64,000 nt of DNA, from assembly GCF_003970915.1 (NCBI RefSeq), contig NZ_RXOF01000002.1, forward strand, positions 248,001-312,000. The letters run 5' to 3'. The first letter of the stretch is position 1. Every line of letters begins with the position of its first letter. The notes under the pieces are model-generated. The model worked only from the letters and a program-made list of their open reading frames with translations. It ran no database searches and was not told the DNA's origin. This document shows, piece by piece, positions 8,659-16,941 of the stretch. A program made the translations under genes and the position numbers. The DNA comes from Hymenobacter gummosus (GTDB lineage Bacteria > Bacteroidota > Bacteroidia > Cytophagales > Hymenobacteraceae).

Positions 8659-9711
8659 TCAGGGGAGTAGCTGGCTGAAGCGACGCTTGCCCTGCCCGAA
8701 ATACGCCCAAACGAGGCTGCCACCGTAAGTGCCCGTCCGCTCGTGGGTGCGCAGTACGGGGCGGGCTAGCTGCCGGCGCTGCCGCCAGTAGCCCAGCTTC
8801 GGCCAGAAGTGCCAGTGGGCGCGCAGCACCGCCGCGGCGTCGCCGGTGTCGCCTTTGAGCAGCATCTGGGCGGCGGCTACGGCGTCGAGCACCGTGCGCT
8901 GCAGCAGGGTGGGCCATAGCTCCGCGGGCGCCAGGTTTTTGTAGAGCAGGGCCAGGCCGTTGCGGAAGTTCAGGTAGGTCTTGCGCGGGTTCGACTTGGG
9001 CAGGGTGCCGCCGCCCACGTGGTACACCGTGCTGCCGCCGTGGTACCACACCTCGTAGCCCGCATTTTGCATCCGCCAGCACAGGTCGATTTCCTCCATG
9101 TGGGCAAAAAACGCCGGCTCCAGGCCCTGCAGCTCGTGCCAGGCCGCGGCGCGCACCAGCATGCAGGCCCCGGTGGCCCAGGCTACGGGCCGCGCATCGT
9201 TGTACTGGCCGTGGTCCGATTCGAGCGTGTCGAAGAGGCGGCCGCGGCAGAAGGGGTAGCCCAGGCGGTCGAGGTAGCCGCCGGCGGCCCCGGCGTATTC
9301 GAACTCGGCTTTGCGGTGAAAAGCGCGGATTTTGGGCTGCACGGCGGCGGCTTTGGGGCGCTCCTGCAGCAGTTGCAGCGGCGCCCGCAGCCAGTCGGGC
9401 GTCACCTCCACGTCGGAGTTGAGCAGCACATAGTACCGATACTCGGGCAGCTGGGCGAGGGCGCGGTTGTAGCCTTCGCAGAAGCCGTAATTTTCGGGCA
9501 GCGGCAGCAGCTGCACCTGCGGATAATTCGCCTGCAGCCAGGCTAGGGAGTCGTCGGAGCTGGCGTTGTCGGCCACCACCACGCGGGCCGCGTCGGAATG
9601 GGCCAGCACCGACGGGAGAAACTGCTCCAGCCAGCGCCGCCCGTTCCAGTTCAGGATGACCACGGCCACGTCGGCGGCGTACCTGGTCACCGGCAGCTCC
9701 TTAGAGGCCAA
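8659..9711 (-). CDS. Glycosyltransferase family 2
   Basis: 350 residues. The GT-A core is clear: VAVVILNWNGRRWLEQFLPS, VVVADNASSDDSLAWL, ENYGFCEGYNRAL, YVLLNSDVEVTPDWL with the metal-binding DxD-like NSD, a later WATGACMLVRAAAW, and EEIDLCWRMQNAGYEVWY with the EID acid patch. It transfers a sugar from a nucleotide donor, probably to a cell-surface glycan, as in rhamnosyltransferase-like GT2 enzymes. Start: TTG 9711 overlaps the YbaB gene by 11 bases; GTG 9690 (VTRYAADVAVV) is a realistic alternative. No other glycan gene is adjacent. Confidence 0.88.
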   Translation of the reverse strand: MASKELPVTRYAADVAVVILNWNGRRWLEQFLPSVLAHSDAARVVVADNASSDDSLAWLQANYPQVQLLPLPENYGFCEGYNRALAQLPEYRYYVLLNSDVEVTPDWLRAPLQLLQERPKAAAVQPKIRAFHRKAEFEYAGAAGGYLDRLGYPFCRGRLFDTLESDHGQYNDARPVAWATGACMLVRAAAWHELQGLEPAFFAHMEEIDLCWRMQNAGYEVWYHGGSTVYHVGGGTLPKSNPRKTYLNFRNGLALLYKNLAPAELWPTLLQRTVLDAVAAAQMLLKGDTGDAAAVLRAHWHFWPKLGYWRQRRQLARPVLRTHERTGTYGGSLVWAYFGQGKRRFSQLLP

Positions 9712-10042
9712 AGCCGCTCAAATCAACGCCCGGAATGTTGGGCAGCAAGCCCTGGGTGCGCTGCTTCATGTGGTCCTTGGCCTTGTCGCCGGCTTCCTCC
9801 ATCACCTTGTTGACGGCGGCCACCACCAAATCGGCCAGCATGTCGCGGTCCTGCGGGGTAAGCAGCGTCTCGTCGATTTCCAGCTTCAGCAGCTGGCGCT
9901 TACCGTTGGCCGTGGCGCGCACCAGCCCGCCGCCGGCCTCGGCCGAAGCGGTGATTTGCGGCAGCTCGTCCTGGGCTTGCTTTACTTTCTCTTGCAGGTC
10001 TTTCAGGCGACCCATCATGCCCATCATATCCATTCCAAACAT
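9701..10042 (-). CDS. YbaB/EbfC family nucleoid-associated protein
   Basis: 113 residues starting MFGMDMMGMMGRLKDLQEKV at ATG 10042. The Met-rich start, the long first helix, the SAEAGGGLVRATANGKRQL strand pair and LEIDETLLTPQDRDMLADLVVAAVNKV are typical of this DNA-binding dimer, which coats DNA with little sequence preference and often accompanies dnaX and recR. Here neither is present. The 3' end overlaps the glycosyltransferase start, so the two genes are probably cotranscribed. Confidence 0.92.
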   Translation of the reverse strand: MFGMDMMGMMGRLKDLQEKVKQAQDELPQITASAEAGGGLVRATANGKRQLLKLEIDETLLTPQDRDMLADLVVAAVNKVMEEAGDKAKDHMKQRTQGLLPNIPGVDLSGFGL

Positions 10043-10076
10043 GGCGCGGGAGGTTATCGGGGAAACAACTAGGAGG

Positions 10077-10116
10077 AAAAACACGCAGGCCCCGGCCGTT
10101 GCCGGGCCGGGGCCTG
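10077..10116 (-). terminator. Terminator of the T9SS substrate gene
   Basis: On the minus strand CAGGCCCCGGCC, seven bases, GGCCGGGGCCTG, then CGTGTTTTT. It lies between the stop at 10213 and the YbaB start at 10042. Confidence 0.75.
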
Positions 10117-10212
10117 TGCGGGCGCCAAAAATACGCGCCCGCCGTGAATCGTGGCGCATTCTAGGAACGGTGGCGGCGGCGATGCCCGCAACGCGGACGA
10201 TTCGCCAACGAC

Positions 10213-12183
10213 TTAGCGCAGCAAGGTCACCGTGCCGCGCTGCACGATGCGGCGGCCGGTTTCGTCGGTGGTTTCGAACTGGAAGGGAAACACCTGCGGG
10301 GCCGCTTCCACGCCGCGGATGCGGCCGTCCCAGGTCTGGCTGCGCTCAGTGGCGCGGAATACAACCAGGCCGCTGCGGTCGAACAAGGTGAAGCTGAACG
10401 ACTTCAGGAAGCGGCCCTTGATTTCAAGCACGTCGTTGAGCCCGTCGCCGTTGGGGGTAAAGGCCGTCGGGATGGCGAAGACGAGCTGGCGCGTGATGGA
10501 GGCCACGTTGCTGAACACCGTCAGGCCGGCGGTGGAAGTGGCGGCGAGGCGGTAGCGCAGTACCTGGCGGTCGGCGGGGGGCACGGGGGCCTGCACGGGG
10601 AAGGAGCCCGGGCTGACGGCGCTCCGGCTGATTTCGCGGCCCTCGGCGTCGAGCAGCAGCAGCTGGTACGTCCAGCCCGAGCCCTGGCCCTGGGGCTCGG
10701 TCCAGGTGAGGCCAATCTGGTTGCCGTCGCGGTCGAGGGCCAGGGCGGCCAGCACCGGCGGGCAGGCCGAGGCACCTTCGGTCGAGACGTTACCGCACGG
10801 GTCGCTGAGGCGGGCCGCGTAGCAGGGCACCCGCTCGGGACTTACCTCGCCGGGCTGGTCGACGACGGGCAACTGGGCGGGCACGGGCACATCCACCGCG
10901 GCGGTGCCCAGGCGGCGGCGCACCAGCAGGCGGCTGTCGGGGTCGGTGAGCGGGGTGGCCGGGTTGATTTCCACCGCGCCATCGACGCGGAAGGAGGCGG
11001 TGAGCAGCGGGGCGGGCGGGGCCTGGTTGGCCACCGTCTGCACGCTGCGCTCCACGGATTCGGAAGTAGCGCCGGGCGAGCGGGCCACCACCCGGTAGCG
11101 GTAGGTGACGCCGCAGGTCACGGCCTGATCGAGGTACTCGCGCTGGGCGGCTGCCACGGTGGCCAGGGGCTGGTCGTTGCGCAGCACCTGGTAGTCGGCC
11201 ACGGGGCTCCCGGCGCGCTGCGTCCAGCTGAGGCGGTTCTGGCGGTTGGCGGAGCTTACCTGCAAATCAACCGGGCAGAGCGGGGCCGAGGGCAGGCTCA
11301 GCACCCCGCAGGCATCGGTGAGGCGCAGGCGGTAGCAACTGGTGAGGGCGCCGCCAGGCACGGTGTAGCTGCTGGCCGTGGCCGGAATATCCGCCAGGCG
11401 CTGAAAACCACTGCCAGCGTCCTGCTCCAGCACGTAGCGGTACTCGCTCTGCAAGGGCCCGAAGCTGAGCAGCAAATCATTGCCCTGCACCTGCAGGCGC
11501 GGCAGCAGCGGCACGACGGGCGCGGGCTGGGCGGGGTAGTTCAGGGAGGTCGAGCCCTCGCACAAACGGGCGTCGGTGTAGTTGCCGAAGACGGTAATGG
11601 TGGTGGCGCCGGGCGCGGCGGTGTAGACGGCGCCGGCCGGATTGGTTACGGCCTGGCGCGGGCCGCTGCCCACCTGCACCTCGTAGCGGATGTTGGCCTG
11701 GGCGTTGGTGAGGCTAACGTACACCTGGCTGCGCGTGGAGCCGCAGTAGGCGAAGGTGAAGGTGGGAGTCGGGCGGGTGCGGACCTCGAAGAGCCGGGAA
11801 AACTGCTGGCCGCTACCACAGGGCGGGCCGGGAGTGGGGTTGAGCGTCGCCTGCTTGATGATAAGCTGGCCGGTGGTCTGGCCCGGGGGCAGAGGAGGAA
11901 CCGTTCGGGTAGTGCTGGTATCGGGTACGGCAAGACAATCCAGCGCGTACCGGACGTTGGCCGGGTTGTAATTCTGGCCGCTACAGTCGCGGAGGCGAAT
12001 GGTGGCGCCGGCGCAGAGCACGGTGCGGGTCTGGCCCGGAATATCGAGGGGTTGACCAGACGCGTCGTACACCCGAAAACAAGACGTAGGACCAAAGCAG
12101 TCGGACGGGCATACCTGGGCGGTGGCAGCAGTGCCGGCCCACAGTAGCAGCAACGTCCAAACGGCGAGTACGCGAAACATCAT
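10213..12183 (-). CDS. Secreted Fn3-like protein with gliding-motility-type C-terminal domain
   Basis: About 656 residues. A Sec signal (VLAVWTLLLLWAGTAATAQ) leads into a Cys-containing N-terminal region and several fibronectin-III-like modules (VSSANRQNRLSWTQRAGSPV, VLRNDQPLATV, LALDRDGNQIGLTWTEP). The end, IPTAFTPNGDGLNDVLEIKG through LFDRSGLVVFRATERSQTWDGR to GTVTLLR, is the CHU/gliding-motility C-terminal domain used as a type B sorting signal by the type IX secretion system. The product should be exported and surface-attached or released. Start: ATG 12183 or the adjacent ATG 12180, just before the signal helix. Confidence 0.88.
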   Translation of the reverse strand: MMFRVLAVWTLLLLWAGTAATAQVCPSDCFGPTSCFRVYDASGQPLDIPGQTRTVLCAGATIRLRDCSGQNYNPANVRYALDCLAVPDTSTTRTVPPLPPGQTTGQLIIKQATLNPTPGPPCGSGQQFSRLFEVRTRPTPTFTFAYCGSTRSQVYVSLTNAQANIRYEVQVGSGPRQAVTNPAGAVYTAAPGATTITVFGNYTDARLCEGSTSLNYPAQPAPVVPLLPRLQVQGNDLLLSFGPLQSEYRYVLEQDAGSGFQRLADIPATASSYTVPGGALTSCYRLRLTDACGVLSLPSAPLCPVDLQVSSANRQNRLSWTQRAGSPVADYQVLRNDQPLATVAAAQREYLDQAVTCGVTYRYRVVARSPGATSESVERSVQTVANQAPPAPLLTASFRVDGAVEINPATPLTDPDSRLLVRRRLGTAAVDVPVPAQLPVVDQPGEVSPERVPCYAARLSDPCGNVSTEGASACPPVLAALALDRDGNQIGLTWTEPQGQGSGWTYQLLLLDAEGREISRSAVSPGSFPVQAPVPPADRQVLRYRLAATSTAGLTVFSNVASITRQLVFAIPTAFTPNGDGLNDVLEIKGRFLKSFSFTLFDRSGLVVFRATERSQTWDGRIRGVEAAPQVFPFQFETTDETGRRIVQRGTVTLLR

Positions 12184-12263
12184 GGCTGAGCCAACGCGGG
12201 TCGGCCGGTTTTCATATGTAGGCAGCGGCATCAAGTACGAAATTGGTCCGGCGGCGGGTCAGG

Positions 12264-13760
12264 TTAAGCCCAGCGGTGGGCGCGCACAAATTGTGCCGCA
12301 GCGTGCAGATCGGGGTAAAGCACCCGGTCGCGGGCCATGAAGGGCACCTGCAGCTGGAAGGCCGCTACTACTTCTTCGAGCACCTCGGAGGAGCGGGCGG
12401 GGCGGCGCAGGGCCAGGGCCTGCACGGCGTTGAGTAGCTCGATGCCGAGCACCTGCTCGGTGTTTTCGATGACGCGCAGGGCCTTGGTGGCCGCGTTGGC
12501 GCCCATGCTCACGTGGTCTTCCTGCCCGTTGCTGCTCACGATGCTATCCACCGAAGCGGGGGTGCACAGCTGCTTGCTCTGGCTGACGATGCTGGCGGCG
12601 GCGTACTGCGGAATCATCATCCCCGAGTTCAGGCCCGGCTCGGCCACCAGGAAGGGCGGCAGGCCGCGCTGCCCGCTGATGAGCTGGTAGGTGCGGCGCT
12701 CCGAAATCGAGCCCAGCTCGGCCACCGAAATGGCGAGGAAATCGAGGGCCAGGGCCAGGGGCTGGCCGTGGAAGTTGCCGCCGGAGAGGATGGCGTCGGT
12801 TTCGGGGAAGATGTTGGGGTTGTCGGTGACGGCGTTGCACTCCGTCTCGACCACGCCGGCCACGTACTGCACCGCGTCGCGGGAGGCGCCGTGCACCTGG
12901 GGCATGCAGCGGAAGGAGTAGGGGTCCTGCACGGCGGTTTTTTCCTGCTGCTGCAGCTCGCTGCCGTGGAGCAATTCGCGCAGGTGGCGGGCCACGCTGA
13001 GCTGCCCGGCGTGGGGCCGGATGCGGTGCAGGCGCTCATCGAAGGGCTCGGGGCGGCCATCGAAGGCTTCGAGGGAGAGGGCGCCGATAACGTCGGCGGC
13101 TTCGAGCAGGCGCCGGGCGCGCAGGGTGCAGTGGGCGGCGTAGGCCAGCATAAACTGGGTGCCGTTGAGCAGGGCCAGGCCTTCCTTGGCTTGCAGCTCG
13201 ATGGGCTGCCAGCTGAACAGGTGCAGGGCGTCGGCGGCCTGCAGGCGGTAGCCCTCAAACTGCACCTCGCCCAGGCCGATGAGGGGCAGGCACAGGTGAG
13301 CCAGCGGGGCCAGGTCGCCGCTGGCGCCGAGGGAGCCTTGCTGGTAGACGACGGGGTGAATGCCGCGGTTGTAGAAGTCCAGCAGGCGCTGCACGGTGCG
13401 CAGCTGCACGCCGCTGTGGCCGTAGCTCAGGCTCTGGGCCTTCAGCAGCAGCATGAGGCGCACCAGCTCGGCGGGTACTTCCGGGCCCGTGCCGCAGGCG
13501 TGCGACATCATCAGGTTCTGCTGCAGCTGGCCGCGGTCCTCGGGCGAAATGCTGGTGTTGCAGAGGGCGCCGAAGCCGGTGTTGATGCCGTAAATCAGCG
13601 CGTCGGACTGCTCGAGGCGGTCGTGCAGGTACTGGTGGCAGCGCTCGATCCGCTGGCGGGCGTCGTCGCTGAGGGCCAGGGGGCGCTGCTCGCGGAGCAC
13701 TTGCTCCAGGGTGGTCAGGTCGAGGTAGGTGGCGGGACTGAGGTGAAACGTGTCGGGCAT
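12264..13760 (-). CDS. hutH: Histidine ammonia-lyase
   Basis: 498 residues, normal length. YGINTGFGALCNTSI, the MIO-forming Ala-Ser-Gly in GSLGASGDLAPLAHL (about residue 148), ALLNGTQFMLAYAA, DPYSFRCMPQVHGA and SGGNFHGQPLAL are all present, so the enzyme should be active. It deaminates L-histidine to trans-urocanate, the first step of histidine degradation. No other hut gene is adjacent. Related phenylalanine or tyrosine ammonia-lyases share the fold, but the motifs favour the histidine enzyme. Confidence 0.93.
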   Translation of the reverse strand: MPDTFHLSPATYLDLTTLEQVLREQRPLALSDDARQRIERCHQYLHDRLEQSDALIYGINTGFGALCNTSISPEDRGQLQQNLMMSHACGTGPEVPAELVRLMLLLKAQSLSYGHSGVQLRTVQRLLDFYNRGIHPVVYQQGSLGASGDLAPLAHLCLPLIGLGEVQFEGYRLQAADALHLFSWQPIELQAKEGLALLNGTQFMLAYAAHCTLRARRLLEAADVIGALSLEAFDGRPEPFDERLHRIRPHAGQLSVARHLRELLHGSELQQQEKTAVQDPYSFRCMPQVHGASRDAVQYVAGVVETECNAVTDNPNIFPETDAILSGGNFHGQPLALALDFLAISVAELGSISERRTYQLISGQRGLPPFLVAEPGLNSGMMIPQYAAASIVSQSKQLCTPASVDSIVSSNGQEDHVSMGANAATKALRVIENTEQVLGIELLNAVQALALRRPARSSEVLEEVVAAFQLQVPFMARDRVLYPDLHAAAQFVRAHRWA

Positions 13761-13840
13761 GGGGTGAAGCGCGGCCGGGCTAGGGGTGGGCGGCCGTTTG
13801 GGAGCCGGAAGCTACGAATTTGCGGGTGGACCGCACGGGC

Positions 13841-13880
13841 GCCTCACCCCGCGGCCCCTTCCCCTTCAGCGAGGGGGGCG
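13841..13880. repeat. Dispersed CCTCACCCC hairpin repeat, copy 1
   Basis: GCCTCACCCCGCGGCCCCTT followed by CCCCTTCAGCGAGGGGGGCG: an imperfect hairpin of C-rich and G-rich arms. Similar elements are at 41055-41090 and, inside hsdR, at 54536-54593. Confidence 0.6.
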
Positions 13881-13953
13881 TTCTGGCGGCAGCGGCTGGG
13901 CGGCAGAGCAGCACGGGCCAGCTGGCGGGCACCAACTACTAATGGACGAGCCG

Positions 13954-14100
13954 TTAGGCGACGCGGAAGCGTGCTTAGCCAGTGCGGAGCAGGGCTTAGA
14001 TGTTGCGGAAGGCCTATTAGGCGGTGCGAAGCAGGGCTTAGGCGGTGCGGAGGCGGTCCAAATCGACGCGGAGCACCTCTGAATCGGTGCGGCGGTGGGC
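13954..14100. repeat. Degenerate 21-base tandem repeat, seven units
   Basis: Seven consecutive 21-base units beginning TTAGGCGACGCGGAAGCGTGC and drifting to TGAATCGGTGCGGCGGTGGGC; the core is TTAGGCGGTGCGGAGCAGGGC-like. As 21 is a multiple of three, both strands read as seven-residue repeats (for example LGGAKQG on the plus strand), but no credible gene start or signal accompanies them. The stretch 13761-14119 has no other visible feature apart from the hairpin repeat at 13841. Confidence 0.75.
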
Positions 14101-14119
14101 TGAGAGCAGGCGAACCGGG

Positions 14120-15430
14120 CTAGATGCCGCGGGCTTTGAGCATGCGGTCCAGCGCGGTGCCGGGGCGCACGAGGGGGCGCAGCTCCGCGTAGGGAATAGT
14201 GGTATTGTTGGCGTAGTGCAACGCGTAGGCGGTCAGCGCATAGTCGTCGTACAGGGCGTGCAGACCAGTAGGCGTTAGCAGAAAAGAATCGGGCAGGGGT
14301 GGTACAGTTTCCCAGTGCCACTCGTGCTTTTCTTCCAAATCAGGGTAGTCGTGTCGCAGGTGCCGGGCCAGCAGCTTCCGCAGGGCCGGCTCGGCACCGG
14401 GGCGCAGCAAGGCCGCCATCCGTACTTTTCGGCCGGTGGTCAGGTCTACGATAACGCCGTGTTGGCTATTTGTGGGATGGTTACCACCGAAGTAGAAGCT
14501 GCTCGTCCAAACGTTGTAGGACAGCAAGCCATAATCGTTGAGCGTCACCCACGTGCTCTGGCTAAGTTCCTGGCACGGGTCCTGCAGCAGCCACCGGCGC
14601 AGCGTGTCGCGCCGGGCGGCGGGGGGCGGGGCCTGCCAGCGTGCCAGCCGCAGCGAATCGGCGCGCAGCAGGTGCAGAAACTCCGTGGAGTAATACGGCT
14701 GCGAGCGGCCCGGCTCATCGGGGCAGTAGTAGCCGTGGGCGGTCAGGCGCGCCAGTTCGTAGCGCGTGGCCTGGGAATAGTCTTCTCGTAGCTGCACCTG
14801 CTGCCGCAGCAGGCCATGCACGGCCCGGCGGCGGCCCTGCAGCCGGCGGCCGAGCGGCCAGCTGAACTGCCATTCGATGCTGGCCGTGTCGGCAGCTGGG
14901 GCGTCATCAGGAATTCGTTCGCGCAGCACCAGCCGGCCACCGTGCAGGCGACGGAACAGCAGAGGGTGTTCGGTGGAATGCCGGGCGTAGCGGTAGTACC
15001 AGCTGCCGGACCAGTACTCGCGGTACGGCTCGACCCGCAGATTGGCATAAATCGACAGGTGCACCACGATGGCCTGCCCGTTGAGCGTCCCGACGTAGCG
15101 GCGGTAGGTGTGCGGGTGGGCCAGCGAATCGCCTTCTTCCGGGTCGTAGGTGACAAAGTGGACGGATGTATCGGCCGGAATTTTCTGCCAGTTTCGCCTC
15201 AACTCGGCTTCGTCGGCTGCCATGGCGGCCGACAAAGCTGGGTCTACCGCTTGGTCCTGCTCCCGGGTGGGGGAAGAAGGGGGAACTGGGGCGGCCGACG
15301 CTGGTTGGGCGGCGGGCGCCGGGGCCCGAAACGGCGGCTGGGGCTGGCCGAGCCAATAGCCCGCCAGCCCCAGCAGCAGTAAAGTGGCCGTTCCCAGGAG
15401 CTTATCGGCCTGGTTCAGCGGCGGGTTCAT
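14120..15430 (-). CDS. DUF3298-type membrane-anchored protein
   Basis: 436 residues. One N-terminal membrane helix (LLGTATLLLLGLAGYWLG), a Pro/Ala-rich linker (about 33-60), then a beta-rich region with VGTLNGQAIVVHLSIYANLR. The C-terminal half carries the DUF3298 (RsiV-like) pattern: VIVDLTTGRKVRMAALLRPG, then LTPTGLHALYDDYALTAYAL and TIPYAELRPLV. It would face the periplasm. The ATG overlaps the hisS stop by four bases (ATGA type), so it is translated from the hisS message. The biochemical role of this family is unknown. Confidence 0.75.
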   Translation of the reverse strand: MNPPLNQADKLLGTATLLLLGLAGYWLGQPQPPFRAPAPAAQPASAAPVPPSSPTREQDQAVDPALSAAMAADEAELRRNWQKIPADTSVHFVTYDPEEGDSLAHPHTYRRYVGTLNGQAIVVHLSIYANLRVEPYREYWSGSWYYRYARHSTEHPLLFRRLHGGRLVLRERIPDDAPAADTASIEWQFSWPLGRRLQGRRRAVHGLLRQQVQLREDYSQATRYELARLTAHGYYCPDEPGRSQPYYSTEFLHLLRADSLRLARWQAPPPAARRDTLRRWLLQDPCQELSQSTWVTLNDYGLLSYNVWTSSFYFGGNHPTNSQHGVIVDLTTGRKVRMAALLRPGAEPALRKLLARHLRHDYPDLEEKHEWHWETVPPLPDSFLLTPTGLHALYDDYALTAYALHYANNTTIPYAELRPLVRPGTALDRMLKARGI

Positions 15431-16839
15431 GCCAGCCCTTGCAGCGTAGCCACCACTTCAGCGGCGGGCACGGTTTGCTCCGAGCCGGCGCGCATGTCGC
15501 GCAGCTTCACCACGCCCTGGGCCCGCTCTTCGGAGCCAGCCAGCAGCATGTAGCGGATGCCGCGCTTGTCGGCGTACTCGAACTGCTTGCGCAGCTTGCT
15601 GACTTCCGGGTACAGCTCGGCCGACAGGCCCGCCTCGCGCAGGCCGCGCAGCAGGGGCAGCAAAGCCGGCCGGCCCTCCGCGTCGAAGTTGGCCAGCAGG
15701 CAGAGCGGGGCCGAAACGGCGTCGGCGGGAAACAGCTCCAGGGTTTCGAGCACGTCGTAGATGCGGTCGACGCCGAAGGAGAAGCCCACGCCCGAGAGGC
15801 CGGGCAGGCCAAACGAGCCGGTGAGGTTGTCGTAGCGGCCGCCGCCCGAGATGCTGCCCATCTGCACGTTGTTCACCTTCACCTCGAAGATGCAGCCGGT
15901 GTAGTAGCTCAGCCCGCGGGCCAGGGTCACGTCGAAATCGAGCCGCTCGAAGTGCTCGAAGCCGAAGTCCTGCAGGTACTGCTGCACTTCGGCCAGGTCC
16001 TGCAAGCCCTTGGCCGGGCCAGCGGCGGCATCCTGCAGCGTCCCGTCGGCCCCGAACATGCTGCGCAGCGTTTCCAGCTTTTCGGCAAACGAGCCGCCGA
16101 CCTGTAAGTAGGCAAACACCTTATCGATGGCCGCCTGCGGGAAGCCGCGTTCCAGCAGCTCCTTGGTCACGCCGTCCTGCCCGATTTTGTCGAGCTTGTC
16201 GATGGCCACGAACAGGTCCGACTCGCGGCCCACGCCGCCGAGGGCCTGGTAAATGCCCGACAGCACGCCGCGGTGGTTGATTTTGATCGAGAAGTCCGTC
16301 AGGCCGAGCGACGTCAGCACCTCGTCAATCATCAGCACGATTTCGGCCTCGCAAAGCAGGGAGTTGGTGCCCACCACGTCGGCGTCGCACTGCACAAACT
16401 CGCGGTAGCGGCCGCGCTGCGGGCGGTCGGCGCGCCACACGGGCTGGATCTGGTAGCGCTTGAAGGGCAGGGTGAGCTGGCCGCGGTTCATCACCACGTA
16501 GCGGGCGAAGGGCACGGTGAGGTCGTAGCGCAGGCCTTTTTCGGCCACTTTCGGCAGGGTAGCCTTGGAGCCCGCCGCCAGGTCTTCGGCCGTGACGGGG
16601 CCTTTCTTACCGTTGAGGAAGTCGCCGGAGTTGAGGATTTTGAACAGCAGCTGGTCGCCCTCGTCGCCGTACTTGCCGGTCAGCACCGACAGGTTTTCCA
16701 TGGTCGGCGTTTCGAGCGGGGCGAAGCCGAACTTCTCGAACACGCGGCGGATAATGCCGAAGATATAGTTGCGCCGGGCCACCTGGACGGGACCAAAGTC
16801 GCGGGTGCCTTGCGGAATGCTGGGTTTCTGAACGCTCAT
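15427..16839 (-). CDS. hisS: Histidine--tRNA ligase
   Basis: 470 residues of a class II synthetase. Motif 1 lies in the region after GTRDFGPVQVARRNYIFGII, motif 2 is QPVWRADRPQRGRYREFVQCDADVVG-like with the catalytic arginine, the histidine-binding block is ARGLSYYTGCIFEV, and motif 3 is VGFSFGVDRIYDVL. The C-terminal anticodon-binding domain follows (about 370-470). It charges tRNA-His. The sequence is slightly longer than E. coli HisRS, as usual in Bacteroidota. The DUF3298 gene overlaps its stop. Confidence 0.95.
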   Translation of the reverse strand: MSVQKPSIPQGTRDFGPVQVARRNYIFGIIRRVFEKFGFAPLETPTMENLSVLTGKYGDEGDQLLFKILNSGDFLNGKKGPVTAEDLAAGSKATLPKVAEKGLRYDLTVPFARYVVMNRGQLTLPFKRYQIQPVWRADRPQRGRYREFVQCDADVVGTNSLLCEAEIVLMIDEVLTSLGLTDFSIKINHRGVLSGIYQALGGVGRESDLFVAIDKLDKIGQDGVTKELLERGFPQAAIDKVFAYLQVGGSFAEKLETLRSMFGADGTLQDAAAGPAKGLQDLAEVQQYLQDFGFEHFERLDFDVTLARGLSYYTGCIFEVKVNNVQMGSISGGGRYDNLTGSFGLPGLSGVGFSFGVDRIYDVLETLELFPADAVSAPLCLLANFDAEGRPALLPLLRGLREAGLSAELYPEVSKLRKQFEYADKRGIRYMLLAGSEERAQGVVKLRDMRAGSEQTVPAAEVVATLQGLA

Positions 16840-16892
16840 TCGTCAGGAAAGGAAAGCGGGAAGTAGGCCGCGAAGGTACGGCCCGAAACGAA

Positions 16893-16921
16893 CAAGGTCC
16901 GCCGGTTTTCGGCGGACCTTG
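16893..16921 (-). terminator. Hairpin between 16942 gene and hisS
   Basis: A perfect 12-base-pair stem CAAGGTCCGCCG / CGGCGGACCTTG with a five-base loop. It lies 21 bases beyond the stop of the secreted protein; the T tract is weak. Confidence 0.6.
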
Positions 16922-16941
16922 CGTGTGAGGTAGGCGGGCGG

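Noticed and set aside
13954-14100. CRISPR array or coding heptad-repeat gene
   Set aside because: Units are contiguous and degenerate with no spacers; the reading frames lack a start with support.
12513-14123. Plus-strand open frame of 536 codons
   Set aside because: Antisense to hutH, which has every catalytic motif. The end overlaps the 21-base tandem repeat.
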